NCBI GenBank assembly: GCA_016787525.1
Contig: JAEUUP010000083.1
Span: 1-59,987, forward strand
Direction: 5' to 3'
Origin: Saprospiraceae bacterium
GTDB taxonomy: Bacteria > Bacteroidota > Bacteroidia > Chitinophagales > Saprospiraceae
DNA: 59,987 bases
Shown one piece after another: positions 19,014 through 27,954 of the stretch. A program made the translations under genes and the position numbers. Numbering within the stretch: position 1 is the first letter of the stretch; each line of letters starts with the position of its first letter. The notes under the pieces are model-generated. The model was not told the DNA's origin, did no database searches, and worked only from the letters and a program-made list of their open reading frames with translations.

Positions 19014-19604
19014 ATGCTTGATAAAGATTACTGGAAAAATCGTTGGCAGACAAGCACAACAGGATGGGAGGTAGGTGCTGTTACGACACCTATTCGTGAG
19101 TTTGTGAACCATTTAGTTGAAAAAAAAACGGATAAAAATTGCAGAATTTTGATTCCAGGTGCGGGTAGTGGTCACGAAGCAATTTATTTTTATGAGCAAG
19201 GTTTCCACAATATTACGGTGTGTGATTGGGCTGAAGAAGCATTCAAAACAATTAAAGAAAAATTGCCTCAACTACCTGATAATCAGCTTGTTGTTAGTGA
19301 TTTTTTTGATTTAGTTGGCGTATTCGATTTAATTGTAGAACAGACTTTTTTCTGTGCGATTGACCCTACTTTACGGACTCAGTACGCACAAAAGTGTTCT
19401 GAACTTTTGAATAAGGAGGGAAAGGTGTGTGGCGTTTTGTTTGGTAAAGAATTTGATTTTCAAGGTCCTCCATTTGGCGGTACAGAAGGGGAGTATCGGG
19501 CATATTTTAATCCTTATTTTGAGATAGAAAAAATGGATATTTGCCATAACTCTATCAAACCAAGAGAAGGGTCAGAACTTTGGATTAATTTAAGAAAAAA
19601 ATGA
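19014..19604 (+). CDS. TPMT-family SAM-dependent methyltransferase
   Basis: A 196-residue class I methyltransferase of the thiopurine/halide methyltransferase (TPMT) family. It starts YWKNRWQTSTTGWEVGAVTTP, the family's typical opening where W-WE-G contacts substrate. The SAM motif I is IPGAGSGHEAIYF (about 46-58), the acidic residue after strand 2 is in VCDWAEEAF, and motif IV-like FDLIVEQTFFCAI follows, then the loop FPPFGG-like segment GPPFGGTEGEYR. Bacterial members methylate small thiols, halides or metalloids; the substrate cannot be told here. Single gene with its own promoter and a terminator after it. Confidence 0.85.
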   Translation: MLDKDYWKNRWQTSTTGWEVGAVTTPIREFVNHLVEKKTDKNCRILIPGAGSGHEAIYFYEQGFHNITVCDWAEEAFKTIKEKLPQLPDNQLVVSDFFDLVGVFDLIVEQTFFCAIDPTLRTQYAQKCSELLNKEGKVCGVLFGKEFDFQGPPFGGTEGEYRAYFNPYFEIEKMDICHNSIKPREGSELWINLRKK

Positions 19605-19927
19605 ATCCAGTTAATGTATGTTTTGTGTTAGAGAACAAGCTAATATTAAGCTGTTTTTTATTTTTTAGGGTGTTACATGGATTGAGCTTTTTTACCAAAC
19701 GAAAATCATAAAAAGGCATGTTTTTCCAAATTTTTTTTGGAAAAACATGCCTTTTTGTCAAAATTTTGTCTTTTTATTTGTAGCAAAATAAATTTTAACA
19801 TTTTAGATTTATTAAGCTAAAAGTTTTTTTCTATCATTGCGTCGAAACTCAATTTTTGAATTGTTTGAAGGATAAAATTATAAGCTAAAAATTAACTAGG
19901 ACACATTTTTGTTAATGCAGTTTGGAT
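19605..19927. other. Gap between methyltransferase and M23 peptidase
   Basis: About 320 bp, AT-rich, with no gene. It contains the strong terminator at 19710-19756 and the leader of the peptidase gene; nothing else is recognised. Confidence 0.6.
19710..19756 (+). terminator. Strong intrinsic terminator
   Basis: AAAAGGCATGTTTTTCCAAA pairs perfectly with its reverse complement across a short T loop and ends in a T-run. It would work in either direction. Confidence 0.85.
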
Positions 19928-21307
19928 ATGAAGAATAAAGTTACGAAACAGCAAGTGGAAGTGATTTCGAAGAGTCTTGTAAGCAATTTTCTTAAGCCAC
20001 AAAATATCGTTCGCCTTACAGCCATTACGGCTATCAGTGCATCAACTCTTTTTTTTACAGAAGCAACCAATTTGACTTCTTTTGTGACAAAGCGGGGTCT
20101 CAACGCACCGCGTTTGAGTGCCTTGCCTGTGGTTTCACCTAATGTAAAATATGGATTTGCATTGGATACATTCAACGTTATAGAAGATAAAGTTAAACAT
20201 GATGACATTTTTACCATCATGTTGGCAAAAAGAGGATTGACTGCAAAACAAGCAGATAGCTTGGCACGACAAGCAAAGGCATATTACGATTTTGAGAAAA
20301 TTCAAGATGGTACACCTTACACGGTTCTAAGTCGTGACCCACGTACAGGGTATGACTATTTGATTTATGAACCTGATTCTAAGCGTTTTATAGTTGTTGA
20401 TTTCAAAAATGTTACAATCAAGGAAGTCAAGCGCGAAGTTGTGACACGTGAATTTGAAATTGCAGGTAAAGTCAAAAATTCGTTGTGGGAAACGATGGTC
20501 GAGCAGGGTTTAAGCTATGCTTTGGCAGATGAAGTGGAAGATGCTTTGAAATACAAATTTGATTTACGTAAATTTGAAGATGGCGACGAATACAAATTAA
20601 TCTGGGAAGAAGAATTCGTCGAAGGGCAATCCATTGGTGTCAAAACGCTGAAAGCCGTATCCATCAAAGATAAAAGTGCTGAAAAACCTGTTTATGCTTT
20701 CCATTTCAACAATGGTAAAGAAAAAGGTTGGTATGGAAAAGATGGTTTGCCGATGCGCGATGGTTTCTTGAAGTCGCCTCTAAAATATAGCCGCATCACA
20801 TCTCACTATAGTAAAAATCGCTTCCATCCGATTCTGGGCTACAATCGTCCGCACTACGGTACAGATTACGCTGCGCCGCACGGCACACCGATTTTGTCTG
20901 TTGCTGATGGCGTTGTGACGGAAGCACGGCACGGCGGTGGCAATGGTAACTACGTCAAAATTCGCCATATGAAGCCTTATGAGTCGCAATATTTGCACAT
21001 GAGTCGTTTTGCAAAAGGTATTTCACCTGGCACACGAGTCAGACAAGGAGAAGTCATTGGTTATGTGGGTTCAACAGGTTTGGCCACTGGCCCGCATGTC
21101 TGTTTCCGTTTCTGGAAAAATGGCTCTCAAGTCAATCACCTAAACGAACGCTTGCCACAAGTGTCAACATTTTCATCGTCTGACCGTGAAAAATTCAAAA
21201 TTATCAGCAACGATTTGACTGCAAGACTTGAAAAAGTGCCATTCTTATCAGAAGAAGATTCAAAGAAATTGAAACGTGAATTCTTGTCTATGCGTGGCAA
21301 ACCATAA
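19928..21307 (+). CDS. M23 (LytM) peptidoglycan endopeptidase
   Basis: A 459-residue murein endopeptidase. The ATG at 19928 is chosen; a TTG two codons earlier is less likely. Residues about 35-52 are a hydrophobic signal/anchor (LTAITAISASTLFFTEA). The central part (about 80-280) has OapA/opacity-like segments including KRGLTAKQADSLA and a DYLIYEP strand region. The C-terminal M23 domain (about 295-410) has zinc ligands in HYGTDYAAPHG (H and D) and GPHVCFRFW (H), plus LHMS. It cleaves peptide cross-bridges, allowing cell-wall growth or division. Monocistronic, with a terminator overlapping the stop codon. Close relatives occur throughout Bacteroidota. Confidence 0.9.
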   Translation: MKNKVTKQQVEVISKSLVSNFLKPQNIVRLTAITAISASTLFFTEATNLTSFVTKRGLNAPRLSALPVVSPNVKYGFALDTFNVIEDKVKHDDIFTIMLAKRGLTAKQADSLARQAKAYYDFEKIQDGTPYTVLSRDPRTGYDYLIYEPDSKRFIVVDFKNVTIKEVKREVVTREFEIAGKVKNSLWETMVEQGLSYALADEVEDALKYKFDLRKFEDGDEYKLIWEEEFVEGQSIGVKTLKAVSIKDKSAEKPVYAFHFNNGKEKGWYGKDGLPMRDGFLKSPLKYSRITSHYSKNRFHPILGYNRPHYGTDYAAPHGTPILSVADGVVTEARHGGGNGNYVKIRHMKPYESQYLHMSRFAKGISPGTRVRQGEVIGYVGSTGLATGPHVCFRFWKNGSQVNHLNERLPQVSTFSSSDREKFKIISNDLTARLEKVPFLSEEDSKKLKREFLSMRGKP

Positions 21308-21387
21308 ATTGTGTATGAAAAGACCTTATTGAAAAAAGCAACGTCTCTTTACTGAGGGGTTGCTTTTTTCATAAATACACAATTTAT
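21304..21387 (+). terminator. Nested terminator with 10-mer in loop
   Basis: An outer stem ATAAATTGTGTAT (21304-21316) with ATACACAATTTAT (21375-21387) encloses an inner stem GAAAAAAGCAAC/GTTGCTTTTTTC (21331-21370). The outer arm includes the peptidase stop codon. The loop of the inner stem carries the dispersed 10-mer at 21350. Confidence 0.8.
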
Positions 21388-21435
21388 ACAGCTTAATATT
21401 CACGCTCCATAACTCATATTCTCATGGTTGAGTTT

Positions 21436-21443
21436 TATCTTTG
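21436..21443 (+). promoter_or_regulatory. -7 box for aspartate kinase
   Basis: TATCTTTG fits TAnnTTTG and lies 49 bases before the chosen ATG at 21492, supporting the downstream start over the ORF opening at 21441. No clear -33 box at standard spacing. Confidence 0.5.
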
Positions 21444-21491
21444 CGCCCAATTTTTTATCAAACAATATTTCAAAATTCATTATTACAGAAA

Positions 21492-22751
21492 ATGAAAGTC
21501 TTCAAATTTGGCGGTGCATCGTTGCGTGATGTAGAAAATATAAAAAATGTTGCCGCTATTCTCAAAAAATTTAGTTCTGACAATCTGTTCATCGTAGTGT
21601 CGGCGATGGGAAAAACAACCAATGCTTTGGAACTTATCGTCAGCTCGTATTTTGAACGCGATGGCAAGGCTCAAGGTGTTTTGAATGATATTCGTCAAAA
21701 ACATGAAGCCATCATGGCAGATTTGTTCGACCCTTCGGATGATGTTTATGCGCAAGTGAACGATACTTTTGTCGAAATTGAATGGATTTTGGAAGACGAA
21801 CCACACGATACTTACGATTATGTATATGACCAAATTGTGTCTGTGGGCGAATTGTTATCTTCAAAAATTGTTGCGGCTTATTTAAATAAAGTAGGTTTAG
21901 GCACAACTTGGCTCGATGCACGTGATGTTTTGAAAACTGACGAAACATGGCGCGAAGCCGTTGTTAATTGGGATGCAACAAAGGAAAACGCCCAAACGGT
22001 TGTCAAACCACTTTTTACTGAGGCGGCCAAATTTGTGGTAACTCAAGGTTTTATTGGTTCAACCAAGGACAATAATACGACCACTTTAGGACGTGAAGGC
22101 TCTGACTATTCGGCCTCGATTTTCAGTCATTGCCTCGATGCGGAGGGTATGTATATTTGGAAAGACGTACCAGGCGTTCTGTCAGGTGACCCCCGTGTGT
22201 TTAAAGATGTGGTGAAATTGGATAAAATTCGCTACGATGAGGCTGTTGAAATGACTTATTATGGCGCAACTGTCGTTCATCCGCGCACCATCCAGCCTTT
22301 GATGGCTAAAAACATACCTCTGAATGTACGCTCATTTCTCGACCACGATGCTGCTGGGACAGTGATTTCATCAGAAGCCCCCCCTCAGTATCCGCCGATT
22401 TTCATGGCAGAGCGCAATCAAATTTTCTTGAAAATATCGAATAAAGACTTCACATTTTTAGTCGAACCGCATATTCGCGATTTGTTTGAAATATTTACAA
22501 GCTATCATATTTTCATCAATTTGCTCCAAAACTCAGGTGCTTATTTTTTCATCAGTATGACTCATGTGCCTGACCGTCAAAAAGAATTGATGCGCGATTT
22601 GCGTGAGAAATTTGATATTGAAGAACATCTGAATTGTGATTTATTCACCATTCGCCACCCAACGCCCGAAGCTCAAGCATTGTTGAAAGAAGGCAAACGC
22701 GTATTTTTTGAGAAAATGATACCCGATACTTATCAAGTTTTGGTAGGTTAA
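21492..22751 (+). CDS. lysC: Aspartate kinase
   Basis: A 419-residue monofunctional aspartate kinase, the first step from aspartate to lysine, threonine and methionine. The start is placed at MKVFKFGGASLRD, where the family's KFGG phosphate-binding motif opens the protein; the 17 codons before it are non-conserved leader. The kinase core continues with FIVVSAMGKTTNAL, FIGSTKDNNTTTLGREGSDYSA (nucleotide/aspartate binding) and DPRVFKDVVKL. ACT-like regulatory regions lie after about residue 315 (IFLKISNKDFTF). One 10-mer is in frame as APPQYPP, in the linker before the regulatory part. Symbol lysC is by function; Bacteroidota may have more than one such enzyme. Confidence 0.92.
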   Translation: MKVFKFGGASLRDVENIKNVAAILKKFSSDNLFIVVSAMGKTTNALELIVSSYFERDGKAQGVLNDIRQKHEAIMADLFDPSDDVYAQVNDTFVEIEWILEDEPHDTYDYVYDQIVSVGELLSSKIVAAYLNKVGLGTTWLDARDVLKTDETWREAVVNWDATKENAQTVVKPLFTEAAKFVVTQGFIGSTKDNNTTTLGREGSDYSASIFSHCLDAEGMYIWKDVPGVLSGDPRVFKDVVKLDKIRYDEAVEMTYYGATVVHPRTIQPLMAKNIPLNVRSFLDHDAAGTVISSEAPPQYPPIFMAERNQIFLKISNKDFTFLVEPHIRDLFEIFTSYHIFINLLQNSGAYFFISMTHVPDRQKELMRDLREKFDIEEHLNCDLFTIRHPTPEAQALLKEGKRVFFEKMIPDTYQVLVG

Positions 22752-22788
22752 AGGCTTTTTTATTCCTAAAAAATGAATCAAAAAGCCT
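22752..22788 (+). terminator. Hairpin after aspartate kinase
   Basis: AGGCTTTTT pairs with AAAAAGCCT across about 19 bases directly after the stop codon. There is no trailing T-tract on the plus strand, so it is a moderate candidate. Confidence 0.45.
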
Positions 22789-22949
22789 CTGAAATCCGTA
22801 TTCACTTTAATTAACAATCATTTTTTCAACTTTTTAACCCAAATTAACACCCCCTCAGTATGAAATGATTTTCTTTGCAAAATATTTGCTTTCGAGCAAA
22901 TAACCTTGATGAATAAATTTTTAACATAAAAAAATAAAATATCAGAACG

Positions 22950-23300
22950 ATGGCAAAACCTAATAAGCCGCAACAAATTCAACCCAAAACTGCCGCTCCC
23001 GCGCCTGCGCGCCCACAAGCGGCTGCACCCAAAGCGAAGGCAGATACCCCCTCAGTATTTGGTCAAAGAAACGACAAATTAGTATTTGGCAAAGAGACGT
23101 ACAAATGGATGCTGATTGGTATAGCGATTATGGCGGTAGGTTTCATTCTGATGTCTGGTGGCTCAATGCCTGACCCCAATACATGGGACGAAAGCATCAT
23201 TTATAGCTCAACTCGCACAGTGGTTGCACCATTTTTGATTCTTTCAGGCTTAGGTGTTCAGATTTTTGCGATTTTTAAGAAAAATTCGACAGCTGAATAA
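22950..23300 (+). CDS. DUF3098 membrane protein
   Basis: A 116-residue protein with a Pro/Ala/Lys-rich flexible N-terminus (about 1-45), then FGKETYKWMLIGIAIMAVGF and a second hydrophobic helix (about 90-108, VAPFLILSGLGVQIFAIF). This two-helix layout with a GxxxxMPDPN loop is DUF3098, a small Bacteroidota protein usually encoded with ftsX, uppP and truB. Here uppP follows at once and truB is close, while ftsX is at 48145. It probably works at the inner membrane in envelope growth or division; the exact role is unknown. The 10-mer is in frame in the flexible N-terminus (DTPSVFGQ). Confidence 0.8.
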   Translation: MAKPNKPQQIQPKTAAPAPARPQAAAPKAKADTPSVFGQRNDKLVFGKETYKWMLIGIAIMAVGFILMSGGSMPDPNTWDESIIYSSTRTVVAPFLILSGLGVQIFAIFKKNSTAE

Positions 23301-23327
23301 TTTGCTCACTATTTCTACTCATTTTAT

Positions 23328-23362
23328 AGACCAATAAGGCTGTGATTAAGCCTTATTGGTCT
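23328..23362 (+). terminator. Intrinsic terminator
   Basis: AGACCAATAAGGC pairs with GCCTTATTGGTCT across 9 bases and is followed by GTTTTATTT. It lies between DUF3098 and uppP, so the two genes may be separate or attenuated transcripts. Confidence 0.8.
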
Positions 23363-23400
23363 GTTTTATTTCAATTTTTAATCAAAACAAACTCAACTAA

Positions 23401-24222
23401 ATGACATACTTACAAGCCATCATCATCGCCATCGTAGAAGGATTGACGGAGTTTTTGCCCGTCAGCTCGACAGGTCACATGGTTATCACATCGTCCCTCA
23501 TGGGCATCTCAAGCGACGATTTTACAAAAATGTTTGAGGTCGTCATCCAATTTGGGGCAATTCTTTCCGTATTAGTCCTCTATTGGCGACGTTTCCTTCA
23601 AAATTTTGATTTCTATGTCAAATTAGCAGTAGGTTTTTTGCCTGCGGCAGTGTTTGGCGTATTGTTCTACAAACACGTCAAGGCTCTTTTGGAAAGCCCA
23701 ACAACGATTGCTATTATCTTGTTAGCGGGTGGTGTTGTATTGCTTTTTGTTGATGAATGGTTCAGTAAAAACGAGGCAAATCCACAAGTACAAGACCAAG
23801 AAATAACGTATAAAAAAGCCTTAATTGTCGGCTGTTTCCAAGTATTGGCGATGATTTTGCCTGGTTTGAGCCGTTCTGCGGCCACTATTATCGGCGGTTT
23901 GACTCAAAAACTGACACGTCAAAAAGCGGCTGAGTTTTCATTCTTTTTGGCAGTACCAACCATGGCAGCAGCCACTTTAAAAGATGGCTATGAGTTCTGG
24001 AAAGGCGTGAAACTCGGCGAGATTGCCCCCCTCAGTACAAGTCAATGGGGCATATTGGCAGTGGGCAATATTGTGGCTTTTATGGTTGCGATGATTGCCA
24101 TTCGTACCTTTATTGGTTTTTTAACCCAGCACGGGTTCAAAGTTTTTGGTTATTATCGCATTGTGGTGGGTTTATTGATTTTAATTTTGCAAGCCATTGG
24201 TTTTGAATTGTTTGTGGGTTAA
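23401..24222 (+). CDS. uppP: Undecaprenyl-diphosphate phosphatase
   Basis: A 273-residue integral membrane enzyme of the UppP/BacA family. It removes a phosphate from undecaprenyl pyrophosphate to recycle the lipid carrier for peptidoglycan and O-antigen. The two catalytic blocks are clear: [17 protein letters not shown] (about 13-29, with catalytic Glu and the SSTGH serine loop) and [11 protein letters not shown] (about 157-167, with the catalytic Arg region). About eight hydrophobic helices span the length. The neighbour upstream is DUF3098. The 10-mer is in frame as APLSTSQ in a loop. Full length for the family. Confidence 0.95.
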   Translation: MTYLQAIIIAIVEGLTEFLPVSSTGHMVITSSLMGISSDDFTKMFEVVIQFGAILSVLVLYWRRFLQNFDFYVKLAVGFLPAAVFGVLFYKHVKALLESPTTIAIILLAGGVVLLFVDEWFSKNEANPQVQDQEITYKKALIVGCFQVLAMILPGLSRSAATIIGGLTQKLTRQKAAEFSFFLAVPTMAAATLKDGYEFWKGVKLGEIAPLSTSQWGILAVGNIVAFMVAMIAIRTFIGFLTQHGFKVFGYYRIVVGLLILILQAIGFELFVG

Positions 24223-24227
24223 TCCTG

Positions 24228-24270
24228 TTTTCAGTACAAAGACTGGAAATTTAAATCTTTGTACTGAAAA
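24228..24270. terminator. Bidirectional terminator
   Basis: TTTCAGTACAAAGA pairs with TCTTTGTACTGAAA across about 13 bases, followed by AAACTTTATT. It lies between the convergent uppP and outer-membrane barrel genes. Confidence 0.8.
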
Positions 24271-24293
24271 ACTTTATTCTAAATCTCATCAAC

Positions 24294-24980
24294 TCATTTT
24301 TTTCTCAATTTATCGCTCTTCAAATCGCCCCATTTGCGTGCTAAGGATACACTGTAGAAAAAATACTTATCACTATTCGTAGGTGTAGCTGCGATGCTGA
24401 TACCATCGAGATAATCGGTGAAAGGCATCAACAATGAAGCCTCCAATGCCAATGACCAATCGGGATTCATATCGAATCGAAAACCCATGTTTAAAGGTAT
24501 AGTAGCCATTGTCTTAGAAATTTCGGCGACCATGTCGGGGGCTTTGACATCCAAGCCTTTTACTGAGGGGTTGAAGAAAGTGAAACCAATGCCAGTGGAC
24601 ATAAAAAAGTTTTTTTGAGACACAAACTCCCCGTTTTCATCGTAACTTTTTTTGGCTAATGGCGCATATTCCACTGTTGTGCCGACAAAAGAAACAGGCG
24701 ATGAGAACGAAAAACCCCGCTTTTGGCGGTTGACATAATTGGCATCGTTGCCCGAGATTGTGCCTGTTTGAAAATAGCCTTTCAATGCGAACTTTGGATT
24801 GGCATATCGCTTGGAAACAAAAACACCCATGCCAATATTGATTTCGCGTGGGTCGAGCAGACCATAAACCAAGTCGCCTTGATAACTGACACAACCGAGT
24901 GTAAAACCAGCAGACATCTGAGCCAAAGAGGAAAAAGTGAGTGAGAGGAGCAAGCAGAGCGTTGTTAAGGATTTAGTCAT
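24294..24980 (-). CDS. Outer-membrane beta-barrel protein (DUF6089-like)
   Basis: About 228 residues from the ATG giving MTKSLTTLCLLLSLTFSSLAQ, a signal peptide; the ORF is open for 40 codons before it but that part is not signal-like. The mature protein alternates hydrophobic/polar strands typical of small porin-like barrels: AGFTLGCVSYQGDLVYGL, LALEASLLMPFTDYLDG, and ends in a strand YFFYSVSLARKW. The VSYQGDL segment recalls DUF6089 barrels of Bacteroidota. Probably an outer-membrane protein of unknown cargo. It is reversed relative to its neighbours. The 10-mer is in frame as FNPSVKGL, in a predicted loop. Confidence 0.7.
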   Translation of the reverse strand: MTKSLTTLCLLLSLTFSSLAQMSAGFTLGCVSYQGDLVYGLLDPREINIGMGVFVSKRYANPKFALKGYFQTGTISGNDANYVNRQKRGFSFSSPVSFVGTTVEYAPLAKKSYDENGEFVSQKNFFMSTGIGFTFFNPSVKGLDVKAPDMVAEISKTMATIPLNMGFRFDMNPDWSLALEASLLMPFTDYLDGISIAATPTNSDKYFFYSVSLARKWGDLKSDKLRKK

Positions 24981-25126
24981 TCTTGTTCGGTTTTTAGTAT
25001 TTTTATGCGATAAATCAAATTCGATTTTTGTATGAGCAAAGTTTGTTTTTTTATTTTGTAATAGATATTTTTTTTGAAGCATTAACACTTTCTTACGCAA
25101 AGAACAGAGTGTAATAATTGGAGAAT

Positions 25127-25873
25127 ATGACCGAAAAAATTGTAAAAGTCACAGAATTGGCTGATTTGCAAGCGATTTTAGCACAAAATAGTGGCGAAGG
25201 CGGCGTTTTTTTAGTGAATAAACCTTTGACGTGGACATCGTTTGCTGTGGTCAACAAGCTGCGTCACCGCCTCGTCCGTGTTTTCAACAATAAAAAACTC
25301 AAAGTCGGTCATGCAGGTACGCTCGACCCTTTGGCGACAGGGTTGCTTATCGTTTGTTTTGGTAAAATGACCAAACAAATTGACAGTTTTATGGGACTTT
25401 CAAAAGCCTATACGGGTACAATTCGTTTGGGTGAGACCACACCCAGCTACGATGCCGAAACCGACGTGAATGCCCATTTTGCAACTGACCATATCACCCC
25501 CTCAGTATTGGAAGCGACAAGACAATCTTTTTTGGGCGATATTGACCAATTGCCGCCCATTTTTTCAGCGATTAAAAAAGATGGAAAACCCCTCTACGAA
25601 TCGGCTCGAAAAGGCGAAGAAGTAGAAATAAAATCACGCCGTGTGACAATCCATCAATTTGATATTCAACGTGTTACAGAAAAAGATATTGACTTCTATG
25701 TGCATTGTTCTAAAGGCACTTATATCCGTTCGTTGGCTTATGATTTCGGCAAAGCTTGCGACAGTGGTGGCTATTTGACCAAACTGTGTCGAACTCGAAT
25801 TGGCGATTTCAGCTTAGAAAACGCTTGGGAATTATCGGATTTAGTGAGTGCTTTGGAAGGTGTTAAACTATGA
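25127..25873 (+). CDS. truB: tRNA pseudouridine(55) synthase TruB
   Basis: A 248-residue enzyme that makes pseudouridine 55 in the T-loop of tRNAs. The start at 25127 (ATG) is preferred over TTG at 25118. The catalytic motif KVGHAGTLDPLATGLL (about 59-74) carries the nucleophilic Asp; further TruB blocks are LVNKPLTWTSFAVV, YTGTIRLGETTPSYDAE, LPPIFSAIKKDGKPLYE and GTYIRSLAYDFG. The stop overlaps the start of the next gene by four bases (ATGA), so translation is coupled. The 10-mer is in frame as TPSVLEA in the insert region. Confidence 0.95.
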   Translation: MTEKIVKVTELADLQAILAQNSGEGGVFLVNKPLTWTSFAVVNKLRHRLVRVFNNKKLKVGHAGTLDPLATGLLIVCFGKMTKQIDSFMGLSKAYTGTIRLGETTPSYDAETDVNAHFATDHITPSVLEATRQSFLGDIDQLPPIFSAIKKDGKPLYESARKGEEVEIKSRRVTIHQFDIQRVTEKDIDFYVHCSKGTYIRSLAYDFGKACDSGGYLTKLCRTRIGDFSLENAWELSDLVSALEGVKL

Positions 25874-26724
25874 AAATGAAAAAAATAAGCCAGAAAATAC
25901 AACTCATCGCTTTGCGCCAATATGCTAATACATTGGCTTTATTTTCAGAACTAAAAGCAGGTGAGTGGGCGATGAAACTGTTTTTTACGCCTCGAAAAGG
26001 GCGTTTGACCGACGAAAATCGTCAGACTTTGCGTTCTGCCACTTGGGAAACTTTGCAACTGCGCGATGTAAAAATCCAAACCTATCGGTGGGAAGGCAAG
26101 GGCGAAACCATTCTCCTGGCGCATGGTTGGGAAAGCAATGCGGCGCGTTGGCAACAGTTGGGCAAAAAGCTGCGCAAACAGGGTTACACAGTCGTTGCCC
26201 TCGACGCACCAGCGCATGGCGAGTCGGGCAGTGCGCAATTCAATGCTTTTTTATATGCCGAAATGATAAAAACGGCTGTCGAACGGTTTGCGCCAACCAC
26301 AATTATTGGACACTCGGTAGGCGCATTTGCCACGGCTTTCTATGCGACACATTTTTTGCACCCCTCAGTAAAACGCCTCGTTTTGATGGCTGCACCGTCT
26401 GAATTGAATCAAATTTTCGATAAATTCCTCGATTTTATCCGCGTTTCTCCAAAAGTCAGACGTGGGTTTTATCGGAAATTGGAATTGATGTTTGGACATC
26501 CGATTGAGTATTTTTCAATAAAAACATTGGTTCAAAAACTGACTATCAACGGTTTAGTGATACACGACAAAACCGATGATATTTGCAAATTTGAAGACGG
26601 CGAGCAAATACACGCTCACTGGCAAGGCTCAGCCTTCGTCGCTACTGAGGGGTATGGCCACACCTTGCGGCATGAAAATGTGCAGAAAATAGTGATGGAT
26701 TATTTGCAAAAGGAATTGGCGTGA
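25870..26724 (+). CDS. Alpha/beta hydrolase
   Basis: A 284-residue alpha/beta hydrolase. ILLAHGWESNAARW forms the oxyanion-hole HGW; the nucleophile elbow is IIGHSVGAFAT (Ser about 143); the acid is likely in GLVIHDKTDDI; the catalytic His lies in EGYGHTLRHENV near the end. The substrate is unknown; an esterase/lipase-like serine hydrolase is most likely. It is translationally coupled to truB and followed by gpsA, so the three may form one transcript. Two 10-mers are in frame: HPSVKRLV, and ATEGYGH immediately before the catalytic His. Confidence 0.85.
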   Translation: MKMKKISQKIQLIALRQYANTLALFSELKAGEWAMKLFFTPRKGRLTDENRQTLRSATWETLQLRDVKIQTYRWEGKGETILLAHGWESNAARWQQLGKKLRKQGYTVVALDAPAHGESGSAQFNAFLYAEMIKTAVERFAPTTIIGHSVGAFATAFYATHFLHPSVKRLVLMAAPSELNQIFDKFLDFIRVSPKVRRGFYRKLELMFGHPIEYFSIKTLVQKLTINGLVIHDKTDDICKFEDGEQIHAHWQGSAFVATEGYGHTLRHENVQKIVMDYLQKELA

Positions 26725-26772
26725 AAGTGATACTTTTGCCAAGATTTTCTAATCGTTATTTCAAGTTTTAAC

Positions 26773-27816
26773 ATGACAAAAAAACGTCCAGTTGGCATCA
26801 TAGGCGCAGGCAGTTTTGGTATAGCCATCGCTAAACTATTGGAACACAATACCGAGGTTTTGATTTACTCGCGCAAACCCGAAACAGTAGCCGCCATCAA
26901 TACAGCTCACTTTCACTACGGGACACCCCTCAGTCATGCGGTGAAAGCCACTTCAGACCCTCAAGAAATCGCCGAAAAATGCCATTTAATTTTCCCAATC
27001 GTGCCTTCATCGGGTTTTCGGGCAACCATGCAACTGTTCTCTCCTTATTTGAAACCCTATCATTTACTCATACACGGCACAAAAGGACTCGACCTCGTGG
27101 GTTTGGACGAAACACAACTCAAACGCAATACACCCGTAACACGTGCGCACATTCGCACGATGAGCGAAGTGATTGCCGAAGAAACTTCGGTGATTCGCAT
27201 TGGCTGCTTGTCGGGTCCCAATTTGGCGAGCGAACTGATTGCGGGTCAACCGACTGCAACCTTGATTGCGAGCCGTTTTGATGAAGTCATTGACGCAGGA
27301 CAGGCGGTTCTGAATTCCAAACGTTTCCATGTTTTTGGCAGTTATGAGATTTTGGGCGCAGAATTCGCGGGGGCGTTCAAAAATATCATCGCTATCGGTT
27401 CGGGTATTTTAGGTGGCAAAGGCTTGGGACGCAATATCCAAGCTATGCTTTTGACACGCGGTTTGACTGAAATGATTGCTTTTGGTAAACGGTTGGGTTC
27501 GACGCACGAAGCCTTTTTAGGCACAGCGGGCATCGGCGACTTAGTGGCAACGGCCACCTCAACCAATAGCCGCAACTACACTTTCGGTATGCGTTTGGCA
27601 CAAGGCGAATCGCGTGAGAGCATCCTCAACTCCATGTCGGAAGTCGCAGAAGGGGTTCGCACCTTGCGTTTGGCACACCTGATTGCGCGGACTTATCGGC
27701 TACATGTGCCTATCTCAGAGATGCTCTACCGTGTCGTCTTTGAAAATTTTGATATTGACCGTGCGATTGAGTATTTGATGGAGTATCCGTATGATATTGA
27801 TGTGGATTTTGTGTGA
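26773..27816 (+). CDS. gpsA: Glycerol-3-phosphate dehydrogenase, NAD(P)+
   Basis: A 347-residue GpsA that reduces dihydroxyacetone phosphate to glycerol 3-phosphate for phospholipid synthesis. The Rossmann motif is VGIIGAGSFGIAIAKLL (residues 7-23). Later blocks are HGTKGL, LSGPNLASEL (substrate-side LSGPN), EFAGAFKNIIAIGSGIL with the catalytic Lys in FKN, and LGTAGIGDLVATATSTNSRN. Full length for the family. It lies 48 bp after the hydrolase on the same strand. A near match to the 10-mer (CCCCTCAGTC) is in frame as TPLSHAV at about 26926, and an exact copy follows the stop codon at 27819. Confidence 0.95.
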   Translation: MTKKRPVGIIGAGSFGIAIAKLLEHNTEVLIYSRKPETVAAINTAHFHYGTPLSHAVKATSDPQEIAEKCHLIFPIVPSSGFRATMQLFSPYLKPYHLLIHGTKGLDLVGLDETQLKRNTPVTRAHIRTMSEVIAEETSVIRIGCLSGPNLASELIAGQPTATLIASRFDEVIDAGQAVLNSKRFHVFGSYEILGAEFAGAFKNIIAIGSGILGGKGLGRNIQAMLLTRGLTEMIAFGKRLGSTHEAFLGTAGIGDLVATATSTNSRNYTFGMRLAQGESRESILNSMSEVAEGVRTLRLAHLIARTYRLHVPISEMLYRVVFENFDIDRAIEYLMEYPYDIDVDFV

Positions 27817-27954
27817 AATACTGAGGGGAGGAAATTGAATTATGCAAGGCGATTATCAATGAACCCCTGTAACGCTTTTTGAAAAGACACGTTCTCTTCG
27901 AGCGAGGCTAGCACCCACGAATTCCAAATGAAAGTTTCAAACAGTGTCAAGGTT

